Below, piece after piece: positions 1-9,441 of a stretch of DNA of 64,000 nt. Below the pieces are notes generated by a model. The model was given only the letters and a program-made list of their open reading frames with translations, searched no databases and was not told the origin of the DNA. Made by a program: the position numbers and the translations under genes. Source of the DNA: an uncultured Synechococcus sp. (lineage in GTDB: Bacteria; Cyanobacteriota; Cyanobacteriia; PCC-6307; Cyanobiaceae). The DNA lies in assembly GCA_913049535.1 (NCBI GenBank), contig CAJWYF010000002.1, positions 62,001 to 126,000 on the forward strand, read 5' to 3'. Positions within the stretch are counted from its first letter, which is position 1. Every line of letters begins with the position of its first letter.

Positions 1-330
1 CGCAGCGCTGACATCGAGGCCCCCTTCTGTGGTGACCTCCTCCCGCTTCTCCGGCACCAGGGTGACCATGTCCGGGCCGAGCTTGAGCGCGATGGCCACC
101 ATCTCCGCTGTCGCTGCCATCTCCAGGTTCAGGCGGCTGCGAACCGTGCGGCGCAGCAGTTCCACATCACGGTCCTGGATGTGCCGCCGGTCCTCGCGCA
201 GGTGAACGGTGATGCCATCGGCACCCCCCAGTTCCGCCATGAGGGCCAGGGTCACAGGGTCTGGTTCCACGGTCCGCCGCGCCTGGCGAACGGTGGCTGT
301 GTGGTCGAGATTGACGCCGAGACTGGCCAT
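1..330 (-). CDS. pdxJ: Pyridoxine 5'-phosphate synthase (3' part missing)
   Basis: PdxJ condenses 1-deoxy-xylulose 5-phosphate with 3-amino-2-oxopropyl phosphate to make pyridoxine phosphate, the last step of DXP-dependent vitamin B6 synthesis in the cytosol. The visible 110 codons hold the family N-terminus: [15 protein letters not shown], the PDPVTLA segment, [16 protein letters not shown] and the LNLEMA strand. The ATG is at 330-328. The gene runs off the left edge, so about half of the usual 240 residues is missing. It is transcribed divergently from the acyltransferase gene across 57 bp. Confidence 0.93.
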   Translation of the reverse strand, partial: MASLGVNLDHTATVRQARRTVEPDPVTLALMAELGGADGITVHLREDRRHIQDRDVELLRRTVRSRLNLEMAATAEMVAIALKLGPDMVTLVPEKREEVTTEGGLDVSAA

Positions 331-387
331 CGGATCTGCTGTCCAGCGAACAACTTTAGAAAGCCCATCGCTGGATAGGGTTCGCCT

Positions 388-1095
388 ATGGCCAGCCGCT
401 TCGCCACCCCTGATCAGGTCCGCCTGCAACGGGCGCAAGCGGTCGCTAGCGATGTGGTGCCCTGGCTGGCGCCGCTGGCGATTCTTGCCACCGAGGATCT
501 GGCCCTGCCGCTGTTCTTCCGCAGCGTCGCCATCAGCGGCAGTGCGCACCTGCCCCACCGAGGCCCTGTTCTGCTGGCTCCCACCCACCGGGCGCGATGG
601 GATGCCCTGCTTCTGCCTCGCGCTGCCGGTCGTCGCATCAGCGGCCGCGACTGCCGCTTCATGGTGACCACCAGCGAGATGAGCGGCCTGCAGGGATGGT
701 TCCTGCATCGCCTGGGTTGTTTTGCCATCGATCAAGCCAGGCCAGGCACCGCCAGCCTCCGCTTTGCTCTGGATCTGCTGGAGGCCCACCAGCAGGTCGT
801 GGTCTTCCCCGAAGGCCGCATCAACCGCGATGGCTCCCCCATCACCGTGGCTCGAGGCCTGCCTCGCCTGGCCTCTCTGGCCTTCACCAAAGGCATCGGG
901 CCCGTGCCTGTGGTGCCGGTGGGCATTGCCTACAGCCGGCCCCGGCCCCGCTGGCGTGATCACGCTGCTCTTTGCTTTGGCGAGCCCTTGCAGCTGGAGG
1001 GCCAAGGCAAGGCGGCTGCCGCCGATCTGGGCCTGCGCCTGGCCGCTGCGATGCAATCAGCTGAGGAAGCGGCCCGGGACAGCCTCAAGGGCTGA
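388..1095 (+). CDS. 1-acyl-glycerol-3-phosphate acyltransferase family protein (PlsC-like)
   Basis: The 235-residue protein has the PlsC/LPLAT signature: an HX4D catalytic motif (THRARWD, near residue 71) and an FPEGRIN acyl-acceptor motif (near 146). The family transfers acyl chains to lysophosphatidate in membrane phospholipid and glycolipid synthesis and sits on the inner face of the membrane. The exact acyl acceptor cannot be read from sequence, so no symbol is given. The start is an ATG 58 bases from the divergent pdxJ start. Confidence 0.88.
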   Translation: MASRFATPDQVRLQRAQAVASDVVPWLAPLAILATEDLALPLFFRSVAISGSAHLPHRGPVLLAPTHRARWDALLLPRAAGRRISGRDCRFMVTTSEMSGLQGWFLHRLGCFAIDQARPGTASLRFALDLLEAHQQVVVFPEGRINRDGSPITVARGLPRLASLAFTKGIGPVPVVPVGIAYSRPRPRWRDHAALCFGEPLQLEGQGKAAAADLGLRLAAAMQSAEEAARDSLKG

Positions 1096-1139
1096 GTTCA
1101 CTGCCCTTAAAGTCCCCCGACAGTCCCGGATCAGGGCCC

Positions 1140-1664
1140 ATGCGCCGCCTTTTGCTCACCGCCAGCCTGGCCCTGGCCTTCGCCCCTGTGCCTGCCCTGG
1201 CGCAGGCCGCTACCGCATCAGCCCCTGCAGCAGCTACAGCAAGCAGCGGTGACACCTTCAATCTGAGCTCCGTTCAAGCCCTGCTGGCCCAGGGCGATGC
1301 CCAAGCCGCCAGCGGCGATCTCAGCGGCGCGATCGCGTCCTACGACAAGGCACGCAACGCCGCCCGTTCGCTGCTGTCGTTCTACCGCGACCTCGGTGGT
1401 GCGTTCCGCGGCCTCGATGCGCGGATCCCCCGGGCCATGGATGCCAAGGGCCGTGAAGCGATCGAGGCTCTGGCCTCGGCCAACCTGCGTCTGGCTGCGG
1501 CCTACCGCCGCCAGAGCCAATCGGAAGTTGCCGTTCCGCTGCTGGTGGAGGTGGTCAAGCTGATGACGCCAGCCAGTGCCGATGGTCGCAAGGCTTATCA
1601 GCAACTTCTGGAGGTCGGCTTTGTCTCGATCCCCTACAACGCACCTGCCCCCTCCTCCAACTGA
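1140..1664 (+). CDS. Secreted alpha-helical protein, TPR-like
   Basis: The 174-residue product begins with a signal peptide ([23 protein letters not shown], cleavage probably after ALA). The mature part is an alanine-rich linker followed by helices with a TPR-like spacing ([20 protein letters not shown], then [18 protein letters not shown]). It is probably periplasmic or lumenal. It lies 44 bp after plsC and 5 bp before the bolA-like gene, so co-transcription is likely. I recognise no named family. Confidence 0.75.
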   Translation: MRRLLLTASLALAFAPVPALAQAATASAPAAATASSGDTFNLSSVQALLAQGDAQAASGDLSGAIASYDKARNAARSLLSFYRDLGGAFRGLDARIPRAMDAKGREAIEALASANLRLAAAYRRQSQSEVAVPLLVEVVKLMTPASADGRKAYQQLLEVGFVSIPYNAPAPSSN

Positions 1665-1669
1665 GTCCG

Positions 1670-1903
1670 ATGGTTCAGCCCGATGCGGTCATCGCTGCGG
1701 TGCGTCAGGCCTTGCCTGACGCACAGGTGGATGTGGAAGATCTGACCGGAGGTGGCGACCATCTCCAACTCAAGGTGGTTTCGTCCGCCTTTGCGGGCCT
1801 CAGCCGCATCAAGCAGCATCAATTGGTTTACAAGGCCCTGCGTCAGGAGCTGGCCACAGAATCCATTCACGCGCTGGCCTTGACCACGTCCTGTCCCCAA
1901 TAA
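1670..1903 (+). CDS. BolA family protein
   Basis: The 77-residue protein has the BolA fold pattern: a [37 protein letters not shown] core, with the conserved glycine loop, the histidine in GGGDH and the LxRxxQHQLVY helix. BolA proteins bind [2Fe-2S] clusters together with CGFS monothiol glutaredoxins and act in iron-sulfur trafficking and iron sensing. The next gene, 25 bp downstream, encodes exactly such a glutaredoxin, which strongly supports the call. Confidence 0.9.
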   Translation: MVQPDAVIAAVRQALPDAQVDVEDLTGGGDHLQLKVVSSAFAGLSRIKQHQLVYKALRQELATESIHALALTTSCPQ

Positions 1904-1928
1904 GCTCAACGTCTAAGTCGGGTTCCCC

Positions 1929-2252
1929 ATGGACGCTCAGCTCAAGAGCCGCATCGAAGGTCTGATCAGCAGCAGCCCAGTCTTCATCTTCATGAAGGGC
2001 AGCAAGTTGATGCCCCAGTGCGGCTTTTCCAACAACGTGGTTCAGATCTTCAATTCTCTGGGTGTGGCCTTTGAAACCTTCGATGTGCTGGCCGATCCTG
2101 AGATCCGTCAAGGCATCAAGGAGTTCTCAGATTGGCCCACGATTCCCCAGGTGTACCTCAAGGGCGAGTTTCTGGGCGGTTCAGACATCTTGATCGAGAT
2201 GTACAACTCCGGTGAGTTGCGCGAGACCGTCACCGTGGCCCTGGCCAGCTGA
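1929..2252 (+). CDS. grxD: Monothiol glutaredoxin, Grx4 family
   Basis: The 107-residue cytosolic protein has the diagnostic CGFS active site ([12 protein letters not shown], near residue 36), a KGSKLMP element ahead of it, the [17 protein letters not shown] motif with the cis-proline and the GG-SDI glutathione-binding loop. CGFS glutaredoxins carry a bridging [2Fe-2S] cluster with glutathione and pass it to acceptor proteins, often in complex with BolA. Its pairing with the upstream bolA gene is typical of cyanobacteria. Confidence 0.96.
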   Translation: MDAQLKSRIEGLISSSPVFIFMKGSKLMPQCGFSNNVVQIFNSLGVAFETFDVLADPEIRQGIKEFSDWPTIPQVYLKGEFLGGSDILIEMYNSGELRETVTVALAS

Positions 2253-2259
2253 TCAACGC

Positions 2260-2529
2260 GTGATCCGTCTCGCCAGTCCCTGCCGACCCGAAACGATCGA
2301 GACGTTGGCGATCCTCTCTTGGCCGATCTGGTCCTGTGATGCCAGCACGTTTCCCTGGCATTACGACCAGCGTGAGCAATGCCTGATTCTGGAAGGGGAG
2401 GTGACGGTCACCCCTGAAGAGGGGGAGCCTGTCCGTTTTGGCGCCGGTGACTTTGTGGAGTTCCCCGCTGGCATGTCCTGCACCTGGCAGGTGCACCAGG
2501 CGGTCCTTAAGCACTACCGCTTTGGTTGA
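2260..2529 (+). CDS. Small cupin-domain protein (cupin_3 type)
   Basis: Translation probably starts at GTG 2260, only 7 bases after the glutaredoxin stop. The 89-residue product is a single cupin barrel: WHYDQREQCLILEGEVTVTPEEGEP gives the first metal-binding cupin motif (H, E) and GAGDFVEFPAGMSCTWQVHQAVLKHY the second. Such short cupins of the DUF861 kind have no defined substrate. Position suggests a role linked to the BolA-Grx unit, which is inference only. Confidence 0.82.
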   Translation: MIRLASPCRPETIETLAILSWPIWSCDASTFPWHYDQREQCLILEGEVTVTPEEGEPVRFGAGDFVEFPAGMSCTWQVHQAVLKHYRFG

Positions 2530-2531
2530 GC

Positions 2532-2798
2532 TCAGCGACGTTCGCGCTCAAACAGGGTGCTGGGGTCCCCACCGGGGCCGATGAAGCTGGAGGGGTCCAT
2601 CAGCCAGCGGTCCGCCATTTCCTCAAAACGCCGTTGGCTGATGGGATCGAGCTGCTGGCTCCGGCGCAGGGCATGGATGAATCCGTCGGCGTACAAGCGC
2701 AGCTCCGCTGGGCTGTGATAGCGATCGGTCAGTTCCTGACAGGCGTCGCAGAGACTTTGGAAGTGGCGAATCGCGTCGGGGTCTTGCAGCGCGGTCAT
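2532..2798 (-). CDS. Conserved cyanobacterial protein, DUF6761-like
   Basis: The pattern of an N-terminal LQDPDAIRHFQ helix, ELRLYADGFIHALRRSQQLDP, and a C-terminal RRFEEMADRWLMDPSSF matches a short family found throughout cyanobacteria (DUF6761 as I recall it). The start was set at the internal ATG at 2798 (MTALQDPD), because the family begins there. An ATG 36 bases upstream is also open. It is convergent with the cupin gene, 2 bases away. The function is unknown. Confidence 0.78.
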   Translation of the reverse strand: MTALQDPDAIRHFQSLCDACQELTDRYHSPAELRLYADGFIHALRRSQQLDPISQRRFEEMADRWLMDPSSFIGPGGDPSTLFERERR

Positions 2799-2878
2799 GG
2801 GACAGCTGGTCAAGGCATCGCCTGCTACCAGCATGGCGGAAGAATCGACCTACGGTAGAGGTCCTTCGTTGTCGACGT

Positions 2879-3643
2879 GTGACCTCCTCCGTGGCGACCA
2901 GCCCGGCTTGCATCCTGGTGGTGGAGCCCCACCCCACTCTGCGGATGGTTCTGGCGCAGCGTCTGCGCCAGGACGGTCACATGGCGGCTGCTGTCGGCAC
3001 GGCTGCAGAAGCGCTTGAGGTTTGCGCAGAGCAGCAGCCCGACCTGTTGGTCAGTGCCGAACTGCTGGAGGAAACGACCGCCTTGAAGCTGGCCGCACGG
3101 CTGCGTTGCCGCGTCATGGTGCTGACAGCCCGATCCGGTGCTGATGCTGTGGTCTCGCTGCTCGATGGGGGCGCAGAAGATGTTCTGCGCAAGCCCTTTG
3201 GGTTGGAGGAATTGGCGGCCCGCAGCCGCAAGCTGCTCAGCCGCAGCGGTGGCCTGCAGGAGCAGGTCACCGTTGGCCCGCTGTCGGTGCATCTGCTGCT
3301 ACGTCAGGTGACGCTGCGCGACCAGCCGGTGGAGCTCAGTCCGCGCGAGTTCGCCTTGCTCTGTGCCCTGCTGATGCCCCCTGGCCATGTACGCAGCCGC
3401 CAAGAGCTGCTGACCATGGCTTGGCCCCCCTTCAGCGGTGGCCCCCGCTCGGTCGACACGCAGGTGCTGACCCTGCGCCGCAAACTCGAGCAGGCGGGTC
3501 TCGGCGAGGGCGGCGGCATCGAGACCGTTCGACAGCAGGGTTACCGCTTCAGCTTGGACAACCTGCCTGAGGTCAGCTCAGAGACCGCGGCTGAGCCGAA
3601 TTCCGCCAACCATCAGTTCAGCGGCCAGCATCAGACCGCTTGA
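2879..3643 (+). CDS. OmpR-type response regulator with degenerate receiver
   Basis: The 254-residue protein has a receiver-like domain (11-120) and a winged-helix OmpR/PhoB DNA-binding domain (about 125-230: LSPREFALLCALLM, SVDTQVLTLRRKLE, ETVRQQGYRF). Thr83 and Lys105 of the switch are present, but the phospho-acceptor aspartate is replaced: the usual PDLxxxD reads PDLLVSA, with Ala60. The acidic pair is reduced to one Glu (VVEPHP). It may therefore work without phosphorylation. The start is GTG; no kinase gene is adjacent. The 3' end overlaps the next gene by 66 bp, convergently. Confidence 0.85.
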   Translation: MTSSVATSPACILVVEPHPTLRMVLAQRLRQDGHMAAAVGTAAEALEVCAEQQPDLLVSAELLEETTALKLAARLRCRVMVLTARSGADAVVSLLDGGAEDVLRKPFGLEELAARSRKLLSRSGGLQEQVTVGPLSVHLLLRQVTLRDQPVELSPREFALLCALLMPPGHVRSRQELLTMAWPPFSGGPRSVDTQVLTLRRKLEQAGLGEGGGIETVRQQGYRFSLDNLPEVSSETAAEPNSANHQFSGQHQTA

Positions 3644-4117
3644 GGCGGCCAGCAAGCGATAGGTCCAAGGCGGCGTCAGCCGCTTGACGCCGCTGGTGTC
3701 CACTCCACTGCTGCGGCTGAAGCGGCTTAGAAAATCCTCGAAATTCACGACGCGCTGAGGCAGCAGGTGGGCTTTCCCGCCGGTGCGCACGTAGTAGACG
3801 CTTCCCCCCTGACTGGTGCCCACAGGCACCAGGGCTTTCACTTCGCTCCACTGCAGCTGCCAGCCGCGCCGCAGCAACCAGGCGCACCAGGGGGCAGGAC
3901 CGACGCGCACCCCGTTGCTGTCGATTTCCACCTGTTCACTGACCAGGGCCAGGACCAGCAGCAGGCCAAGCGGAACCATGAACAGGAGCCATAGGCGCAA
4001 CCCATCGGGTGCGAGCGCTGGCAAGGGCAGCACCAAGGCCAGGTAAAGCAGCACCAACGTGCCCCGGATCAGGGGCGCCATGGGGTAGCAGTGGCGTTCT
4101 GTTGCTGAACTGCTCAT
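3578..4117 (-). CDS. Membrane protein of unknown function
   Basis: The 179-residue product has two adjacent hydrophobic segments (about 17-60, LVLLYLALVLPLPAL and LWLLFMVPLGLLLVLAL), a cytosolic or lumenal domain with EVKALVPVGTSQGGSVYYVRT and LLPQRVVNFEDFLSRF, and a hydrophobic C-terminal segment near 155. The central part has the look of the small PH-like domains seen in cyanobacterial membrane proteins, which is inference. It is coupled by an ATGA overlap to the gene at 4114-4398. Confidence 0.72.
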   Translation of the reverse strand: MSSSATERHCYPMAPLIRGTLVLLYLALVLPLPALAPDGLRLWLLFMVPLGLLLVLALVSEQVEIDSNGVRVGPAPWCAWLLRRGWQLQWSEVKALVPVGTSQGGSVYYVRTGGKAHLLPQRVVNFEDFLSRFSRSSGVDTSGVKRLTPPWTYRLLAASSGLMLAAELMVGGIRLSRGL

Positions 4118-4398
4118 CGGTCCTCAGCTGAGCCGGGAAGCGGGTCGATCAAAGCACTGGGTTGATCACCCCCTGTGAAGACTTCTGCTTCTCGCCCTTT
4201 CCAGAATTCACCCAGGCGCATCAGATCAGCGTGAGCTTGCTCCAGCCTCAGCAGGTAATCCTCAGGGCTGATCTGGTCGCGAGTCTCCCTCAGCTTGGCG
4301 AGCCTGAGTTGATGGAGATGCCAGGGTTTAGTGATGTCTCCGCGGGCTTCCAGGTAGGCGGCCAGTTCGGCTGAGCTGGGCATCGGCTGCTGGGTCAT
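4114..4398 (-). CDS. Conserved short helical protein
   Basis: The start was placed at ATG 4398 (MTQQPMPSS), giving 94 residues. An in-frame start at 4458 would add 20 residues of unlike composition and run into the crtH 3' region. The protein is hydrophilic and helical (SAELAAYLEARGDITKPWHLHQLRLAKLRETRDQISPEDYLLRLEQAHADLMRLGEFW), with no membrane segment. It overlaps the start of the membrane protein gene by ATGA, so the two are probably translated together. The function is unknown. Confidence 0.72.
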   Translation of the reverse strand: MTQQPMPSSAELAAYLEARGDITKPWHLHQLRLAKLRETRDQISPEDYLLRLEQAHADLMRLGEFWKGREAEVFTGGDQPSALIDPLPGSAEDR

Positions 4399-4439
4399 GA
4401 CATCGGTGCCGCTCCAGTACACCCTATGGAGAATGCCGC

Positions 4440-5987
4440 TCAGGCGGGGAGCGCCCAAGGGTTGAGGCCCAGGTCGGCACCGATGCGGTGGGCACAGGCA
4501 AAGCCGCTGAAGGCCACGGCGTTGAGCCCTTGGCCTGGGAAGCAGGAATCGCCGACGCAGTACAGCCCCTCAACCCCGCTGCGGTTGAACGGCATGGGCA
4601 GCAGTCCTGGCAGACGCAGGGCAGGGATCGGTCCATAACTGCCGTTGTGGCGACCCAGGAAGCGTCGATGGCTGCGAGGGGTGCCCACCTCGCGGTGGTG
4701 GATGGCTTGGCTCAAGCCCGGCAGCAGCAGCGCCTCAAGACGCTCGATGAGGCGCTCGGCATCGGCCTGCTTCTTGCTCCGGTAGGCGCTGGGGCTCAGG
4801 CCCTGCCATGGCTCCATGGCCGAGGGGGTGAAGCAGTGCAGAATCTGCCGCCCAGCGGGTGCCAGCTCGGGATCCAGCAGGCTTGGCATGGAGACGAAGA
4901 TGACACCCTGCTCCTCCTCCATGGCCTGCCAGTCCTCCAGCAGCAGGTGATGGCAATGCATGTCATCCGGCACGATCGCAGCATCGATCCCCAGATGGAG
5001 GGAGAGGAACGATGGTGAGGCTTTGTAGCGGCGCCGCCAGCGCGCTTCCCGGGCCGGTGTGTGACTGGAATCCACCAGGGGTGTGCCAGCAGATCCAGCC
5101 CCACTGAAGGTGTCCCAGCGGGTGGCGTTGCTCACCACCCGATGCGCTGTGATCTGCTCGCCGCTGGCCAGCTCAACGCCGCAGGCACGCTCGCCTTCGA
5201 ACAAGACCTTCGTGACCCTGGCCTTGTAGCGGATCTGGCCGCCATGGCGCTCCAGGCCGCTGACCAGCTTGCGGGCAATGGTGCCCACGCCTCCTTTGGG
5301 GTAGTTGATCCCACCGGCATGGCGATCAGAGAAGACCATGCCCGCATTGATCATCGGGGTCAGATCAGCTGGCATCACCGACCAGCAGAAGCATTCCATG
5401 TCGATGAACTGCAACAGCTCTGGGTCATGGATGTGCTGGCGCGCCACATCGCCGACGTTGAACGGCAGCCAGCGGGCCAGGCCGAGGCAGGCCAGTGGTG
5501 CGCGGAAGAAAACCTTGGCCAGATACGCCGGATCTTCAAGCGAGAGGAGCGGCATCGCGTCCAGGCAGCGGAACACCTGCCAGCACGTGTCGTAGAAGGC
5601 CCGAATCCCCTTGGCTTCGTGGGGGAACAGTTGGCTCAGGCGTGCCACGAAACTGTCGTAGTCGCGATCGACCGCCACGTTGAGATCGCCGGGCAGGTGA
5701 TATTCCAGCTGCACCGGATCCGGCACCGTCTCGCAATGCTCGCCGACATCAGCCAGGGCTCGGGTCAGCAGGTTGGTGTGCCCGTCCTGGCCAAAGCCGA
5801 AAATCATCGAGGCGCCCACATCAAAGGTGTAGCCGGCCCGTTGAAAGCTGCCGCCACTGCCACCGGGGATCAGGTAGCGCTCCAGCACCAGCACCTTGGC
5901 CCCTTTGGCCGCCAGCTGGCTGGCGGTGACCAAACCGCCGATGCCCGAGCCGATGACGATCACATCCCAGGCTGGTGCGGTGCTCAC
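4440..5987 (-). CDS. crtH: Carotenoid isomerase (prolycopene isomerase)
   Basis: CrtH converts poly-cis lycopene (prolycopene) to all-trans lycopene in the plant/cyanobacterial carotenoid route, at the membrane. The 515-residue protein has the N-terminal dinucleotide-binding motif [18 protein letters not shown], the second [11 protein letters not shown] segment, and the C-terminal [29 protein letters not shown] motif of the CRTISO family. Its ATG overlaps the trmFO stop by 4 bases (ATGA), so it is the last gene of a psbY-trmFO-crtH run. Confidence 0.95.
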   Translation of the reverse strand: MSTAPAWDVIVIGSGIGGLVTASQLAAKGAKVLVLERYLIPGGSGGSFQRAGYTFDVGASMIFGFGQDGHTNLLTRALADVGEHCETVPDPVQLEYHLPGDLNVAVDRDYDSFVARLSQLFPHEAKGIRAFYDTCWQVFRCLDAMPLLSLEDPAYLAKVFFRAPLACLGLARWLPFNVGDVARQHIHDPELLQFIDMECFCWSVMPADLTPMINAGMVFSDRHAGGINYPKGGVGTIARKLVSGLERHGGQIRYKARVTKVLFEGERACGVELASGEQITAHRVVSNATRWDTFSGAGSAGTPLVDSSHTPAREARWRRRYKASPSFLSLHLGIDAAIVPDDMHCHHLLLEDWQAMEEEQGVIFVSMPSLLDPELAPAGRQILHCFTPSAMEPWQGLSPSAYRSKKQADAERLIERLEALLLPGLSQAIHHREVGTPRSHRRFLGRHNGSYGPIPALRLPGLLPMPFNRSGVEGLYCVGDSCFPGQGLNAVAFSGFACAHRIGADLGLNPWALPA

Positions 5988-7363
5988 AGAACTGCTGCTG
6001 CTGGTTCGGCGACCTTAGGGGCTGGGGTGTGCTGACAGAACGGGGCCAGATCGCTCAAGGCCCTGTCCCGGTAGGCCCCGTAACGGGCCCGTTTGTCGCG
6101 GATCCGCTCGGGCAGCTCAGGCAGCAGACCGAAGTTGGGTGGCATCGGTTGAAATTTGCCGCTGGGCGCTTCGCTGATGAAGTGCGTCAGAGCGCCGGCC
6201 ATGGTGGTGGCGGGTAGATCGATCGGTGCTTCACCTCTCACAAGTCGCGCAGCATTGGTCCCGGCCAGCCAGCCACCGGCCACTGCAGCGGCATAACCCT
6301 CGGTCCCGGTGATCTGGCCTGCGGCTAGCAGGTCATGGCGAGCCCTGAACTGCAGGGTGGGCTGCAGCAGCTGGGGGGCTTCCAGGAAGGTGTTGCGATG
6401 CATCACGCCAAAGCGCACAAAGTCGGCCTGCTCCAGTCCTGGAATCAGGCGCAGCACGCGCTTCTGCTCACCCCACTTGAGATTGGTCTGAAAGCCCACC
6501 AGGTTCCAGAGGCGGCCATCACGGTCTTCCTGCCGCAGCTGCACCACGGCATAGGCCCGTTTGGCGCGGCGCACATCCCGGTCATTGACATCCCCCCAGC
6601 GCTGGTCCCACAGGCCGATGGGCTTCAAAGGGCCGTAACGCATGGTGTCCTCACCACGCCGAGCCAGCTCCTCGATCGGTAGACAGCCTTCGAAAAAGGT
6701 GGCGCTCTCCTGCTCGAAATCCTTGAGTTCAGCCTGCTCTGCTGAAAGCAGCGCCTCGCGGAAAGCGAGGTACTGCTCTTTGTTCATGGGGCAATTGATG
6801 TAGTCAGCATCGCCTTTGTCGTAGCGGCTGGCCCGGAAGGCCACCTCCAGATCCACCGATTCCCCCTCAACGATGGGGCTGGCGGCATCAAAGAAATGAC
6901 AATCGGCGATGCCCGTGAAACGCCGGAGGTCTTCGGCGAGAGCATCGCTGGTCAATGGCCCGGTGGCCAGCACCGTGACTTGCCCTGCAGGGGGAAGCTC
7001 CAGCTGCTCGCGCCGCTCAAAGGTGACCAGCGGATGACGTTCCAGTTCGGCGGTGAGGGCAGCGCTGTAGCGTCCGCGGTCGACAGCCAGAGCCCCCCCT
7101 GCCGGCACGGCATGAACATCGGCCTGGCGAATCACCAGGGACCCCAGACGGCGCAGCTCCTCTTGAAGCAAGCCTGCCGCGCGATCACTGCTGAGGGCAC
7201 CGAAGCTGTTGCTGCAGACCAGTTCGGCGCATTCACTGCTGTGGTGGGCCGGTGAACGCTTCACCGGACGCATTTCAACCAGGGTGACCGGGATGCCTGC
7301 GCGAGCCACCTGCCAGGCGGCCTCTGTGCCCGCCAGGCCGGCTCCGATCACCAGAACGCTCAA
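5984..7363 (-). CDS. trmFO: Methylenetetrahydrofolate-tRNA-(uracil-5-)-methyltransferase
   Basis: TrmFO makes 5-methyluridine 54 in the T loop of tRNA, using methylene-tetrahydrofolate and FAD. The 459-residue product shows the FAD site [14 protein letters not shown], the [25 protein letters not shown] segment with its catalytic cysteine, and the [15 protein letters not shown] block with the second cysteine. The start is TTG at 7363; it lies 4 bases after the psbY stop. It overlaps crtH by ATGA. Confidence 0.96.
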   Translation of the reverse strand: MSVLVIGAGLAGTEAAWQVARAGIPVTLVEMRPVKRSPAHHSSECAELVCSNSFGALSSDRAAGLLQEELRRLGSLVIRQADVHAVPAGGALAVDRGRYSAALTAELERHPLVTFERREQLELPPAGQVTVLATGPLTSDALAEDLRRFTGIADCHFFDAASPIVEGESVDLEVAFRASRYDKGDADYINCPMNKEQYLAFREALLSAEQAELKDFEQESATFFEGCLPIEELARRGEDTMRYGPLKPIGLWDQRWGDVNDRDVRRAKRAYAVVQLRQEDRDGRLWNLVGFQTNLKWGEQKRVLRLIPGLEQADFVRFGVMHRNTFLEAPQLLQPTLQFRARHDLLAAGQITGTEGYAAAVAGGWLAGTNAARLVRGEAPIDLPATTMAGALTHFISEAPSGKFQPMPPNFGLLPELPERIRDKRARYGAYRDRALSDLAPFCQHTPAPKVAEPAAAVL

Positions 7364-7367
7364 TGGA

Positions 7368-7490
7368 TCAACCGCGTGCTCTCTTCAGCATGAGCTGCAG
7401 CTGGCCCACTGCGGCACGACCGATGTTGAACGCCGCCCAACCTGCTGCCAACAGGATCGGAGTGGCGACGAGGACAATCCGAAGATCCAT
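7368..7490 (-). CDS. psbY: Photosystem II protein PsbY
   Basis: A 40-residue protein begins at ATG 7490: [20 protein letters not shown], continuing [12 protein letters not shown] and a basic tail. The one membrane span followed by FNIGxAAxxQLQ is the PsbY signature. PsbY is a peripheral low-mass subunit near cytochrome b559 in photosystem II. It is the first gene of the psbY-trmFO-crtH run, and the upstream 88 bases should hold the promoter. Confidence 0.9.
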   Translation of the reverse strand: MDLRIVLVATPILLAAGWAAFNIGRAAVGQLQLMLKRARG

Positions 7491-7578
7491 TGGAGCCCAG
7501 GTGAAAAACGGGCGCCACTCTACGGATAAATCTGCTGGTGCAGCCCCGGCTTTTGCCTTTCGCTGTAAAGCCAGTGCA

Positions 7579-8079
7579 TCAACCGGCCTGGGCGTGCTGC
7601 AGCGCCAGCTCGCGGTACCGGTGTGCGTGGGCCCGTTGTTCCAGCTGTGCCTCAGCGCTGAGTTCCCGCTTGACGCTGGCTGGTGCTCCCATCACCAGGG
7701 CCCCTGGCGGAACATCACGGGTGACAACAGCACCTGCGGCAACAAGGGCGCCTGCGCCGACGGTGACCCCGTTGAGCACAATCGCGCCGATCCCCACCAG
7801 ACAGCCGTCTTCCAAGGTGGCTCCATGGATCACCGCCCTGTGGCCGATGGTCACATCGGCGCCGATCAGGACCGGTTGATCGGGATCTCCATGCAGCACG
7901 GCCCCGTCCTGGACATTGCTGCCGGCGCCGATCCGGATGGGGCTCATGTCGCCCCTGACAACGGCTGTTGGCCAGAGGCTGGAGCCGATCTCCAGCACCA
8001 CATCACCGATCACCACAGCGCTGGGTGCCACCCATGCAGCGGCAGTGATGGACGGTTCTGGCCAGGGTGATTGAGGCAT
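7579..8079 (-). CDS. Gamma-class carbonic anhydrase-like hexapeptide-repeat protein
   Basis: The 166-residue product is a left-handed beta-helix made of hexapeptide repeats ([21 protein letters not shown], then [45 protein letters not shown]). The zinc-binding histidines of the gamma carbonic anhydrase/YrdA family are in place (H of AVLHGD, and H of IGHRAVIHG). Members are cytosolic trimers; some hydrate CO2 but many YrdA/CaiE types have no proven activity, so the enzyme call is tentative. Confidence 0.88.
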   Translation of the reverse strand: MPQSPWPEPSITAAAWVAPSAVVIGDVVLEIGSSLWPTAVVRGDMSPIRIGAGSNVQDGAVLHGDPDQPVLIGADVTIGHRAVIHGATLEDGCLVGIGAIVLNGVTVGAGALVAAGAVVTRDVPPGALVMGAPASVKRELSAEAQLEQRAHAHRYRELALQHAQAG

Positions 8080-8127
8080 GGTTGTAGGGGGCAGTGCGTG
8101 ATAATTTCATTTCGCCTGCAAAGGCAC

Positions 8128-8199
8128 GGGTCGCTAGCTCAGCGGTAGAGCACTCGGCTTTTAACCGATTGGTCCTGAGTTCGAATCTCAGGCGACCCA
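8128..8199 (+). tRNA. tRNA-Lys (UUU)
   Basis: The 72-base sequence folds into a cloverleaf. The acceptor arms GGGTCGC and GCGACCC pair fully; the D arm is GCTC/GAGC. The anticodon loop CTTTTAA gives anticodon TTT. The T arm is CTGAG/CTCAG around TTCGAAT, and the discriminator is A. No CCA is encoded. The 27-43 position is a C-U mismatch at the top of the anticodon stem. Confidence 0.97.
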
Positions 8200-8301
8200 T
8201 GTTGTTTGGATCGCAAAGGCAACCCCGCACCTCGAGGGCGTCGTCTGCCAGCGTCGTCAAGTCCGCTGGACTGATCCCATGAACCCGCCACATCGCCTGC
8301 C

Positions 8302-9441
8302 ATGACTGCTGTCGACCTGGCTGTTATCGGAGCCGGTCTGTCCGGCTGTGCCCTCCTCGCCAGGCTGAAGCAGCTCGGCTTCTCCGGGTCGGTGGCCCTG
8401 ATTGAGGCCGGACGCGGGCCAGGTGGCCGCACGGCGACCCGCCGCAGCCGCCGTGATCAGGGCTGGAGCCTGGATCATGGGGCCCCCTTGATCAACGTTT
8501 CAGCCGGTGCCGATGACGAGCTGGCTCCCCTGCTGGAGCCCCTTGTGAGGCAAGGGCAGCTCGAGCCGGAGACCCGGATCTTGAAGGGACTCGATGGCCG
8601 TGGCGAGTGGGTCAATCCCCCTCAACATCCGCTCTTGGCTGGCTGGCTGCTGCGTGGTGTGCCAGAGATGGCGGCAGTGTCGGCAGGCTTGCTGGCGCTA
8701 GGCCCTGAAGATCTGCAGTGCCATTTCGGTCTCAGGTTGCGCTGGATTGAACGCCGCGACGGCCTCTGGCTGCTGGCTGACAGCGAGCGCAGCCAAGTGA
8801 TCGCAGCCCGGCGCCTGGTGATGAGCGGCAACCTGCTGGCCCACCCTCGGTCGCTGTCCATGCTGGCCTGGCCGGATGTTCCCCTGCGCTCGGCCGTAGC
8901 TGTCGGCGAGGATGATCAGCTGGATCAGGCCCTGGCCTCGATTGCAGCCATCGAGGCCACGGTCCGCTGGAACCTGATGCTCAGTCTCCCTGCCCCGCCG
9001 CTGGCTGATTGGCCGCGCATGTTGTGGTGTTTGCCCGAGGCGCAGGAGCGCTGGGGCCTGGAGCGTCTGGTGTTCCAACCCCAGGCCAGCGGTCGCCTCG
9101 GTGTGGTGCTCCATGGTTTTGATGCAGACGAGCCGATCACACCGGAGAGTCAGCCGCGGCTGTTGCAACAACAGGAGGAGCGTCAACGCGCGGCCTGGGG
9201 CGAGCTGACGGCGGGCTGGCCGGGCGGGTCAGGCTGGGCCAACCAGGCGGAATCACTCGGTGTGATGCGCTGGGGTGCTTCGTTACCGATCAAGGGATCG
9301 CTGCCGACGCGCTTGCAATGGTGCGCGGCCAGCGGCGTCGGCTTCTGTGGGGATTGGATTGATGGCCCTGGCTATGGCCGCTGCGAAGGCGCTTTGCATA
9401 GTGTCTTGCATCTTGCTGAGCAGCTCATGGGTTCGAATTAA
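8302..9441 (+). CDS. FAD-dependent oxidoreductase, renalase/amine-oxidase-like
   Basis: The 379-residue protein starts with a Rossmann dinucleotide-binding motif (LAVIGAGLSGCALLARL), then an acidic strand end (LIEAGRGPGGRTATRR) that combines the ribose-binding glutamate with a GGR motif, as in renalase-like flavoproteins. The C-terminal end has a GFCGDWIDGPGYGRCEGA FAD-binding segment. Substrate is unknown. It is a single gene downstream of tRNA-Lys with no tight partner. An internal AT-rich palindrome follows its end. Confidence 0.85.
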   Translation: MTAVDLAVIGAGLSGCALLARLKQLGFSGSVALIEAGRGPGGRTATRRSRRDQGWSLDHGAPLINVSAGADDELAPLLEPLVRQGQLEPETRILKGLDGRGEWVNPPQHPLLAGWLLRGVPEMAAVSAGLLALGPEDLQCHFGLRLRWIERRDGLWLLADSERSQVIAARRLVMSGNLLAHPRSLSMLAWPDVPLRSAVAVGEDDQLDQALASIAAIEATVRWNLMLSLPAPPLADWPRMLWCLPEAQERWGLERLVFQPQASGRLGVVLHGFDADEPITPESQPRLLQQQEERQRAAWGELTAGWPGGSGWANQAESLGVMRWGASLPIKGSLPTRLQWCAASGVGFCGDWIDGPGYGRCEGALHSVLHLAEQLMGSN

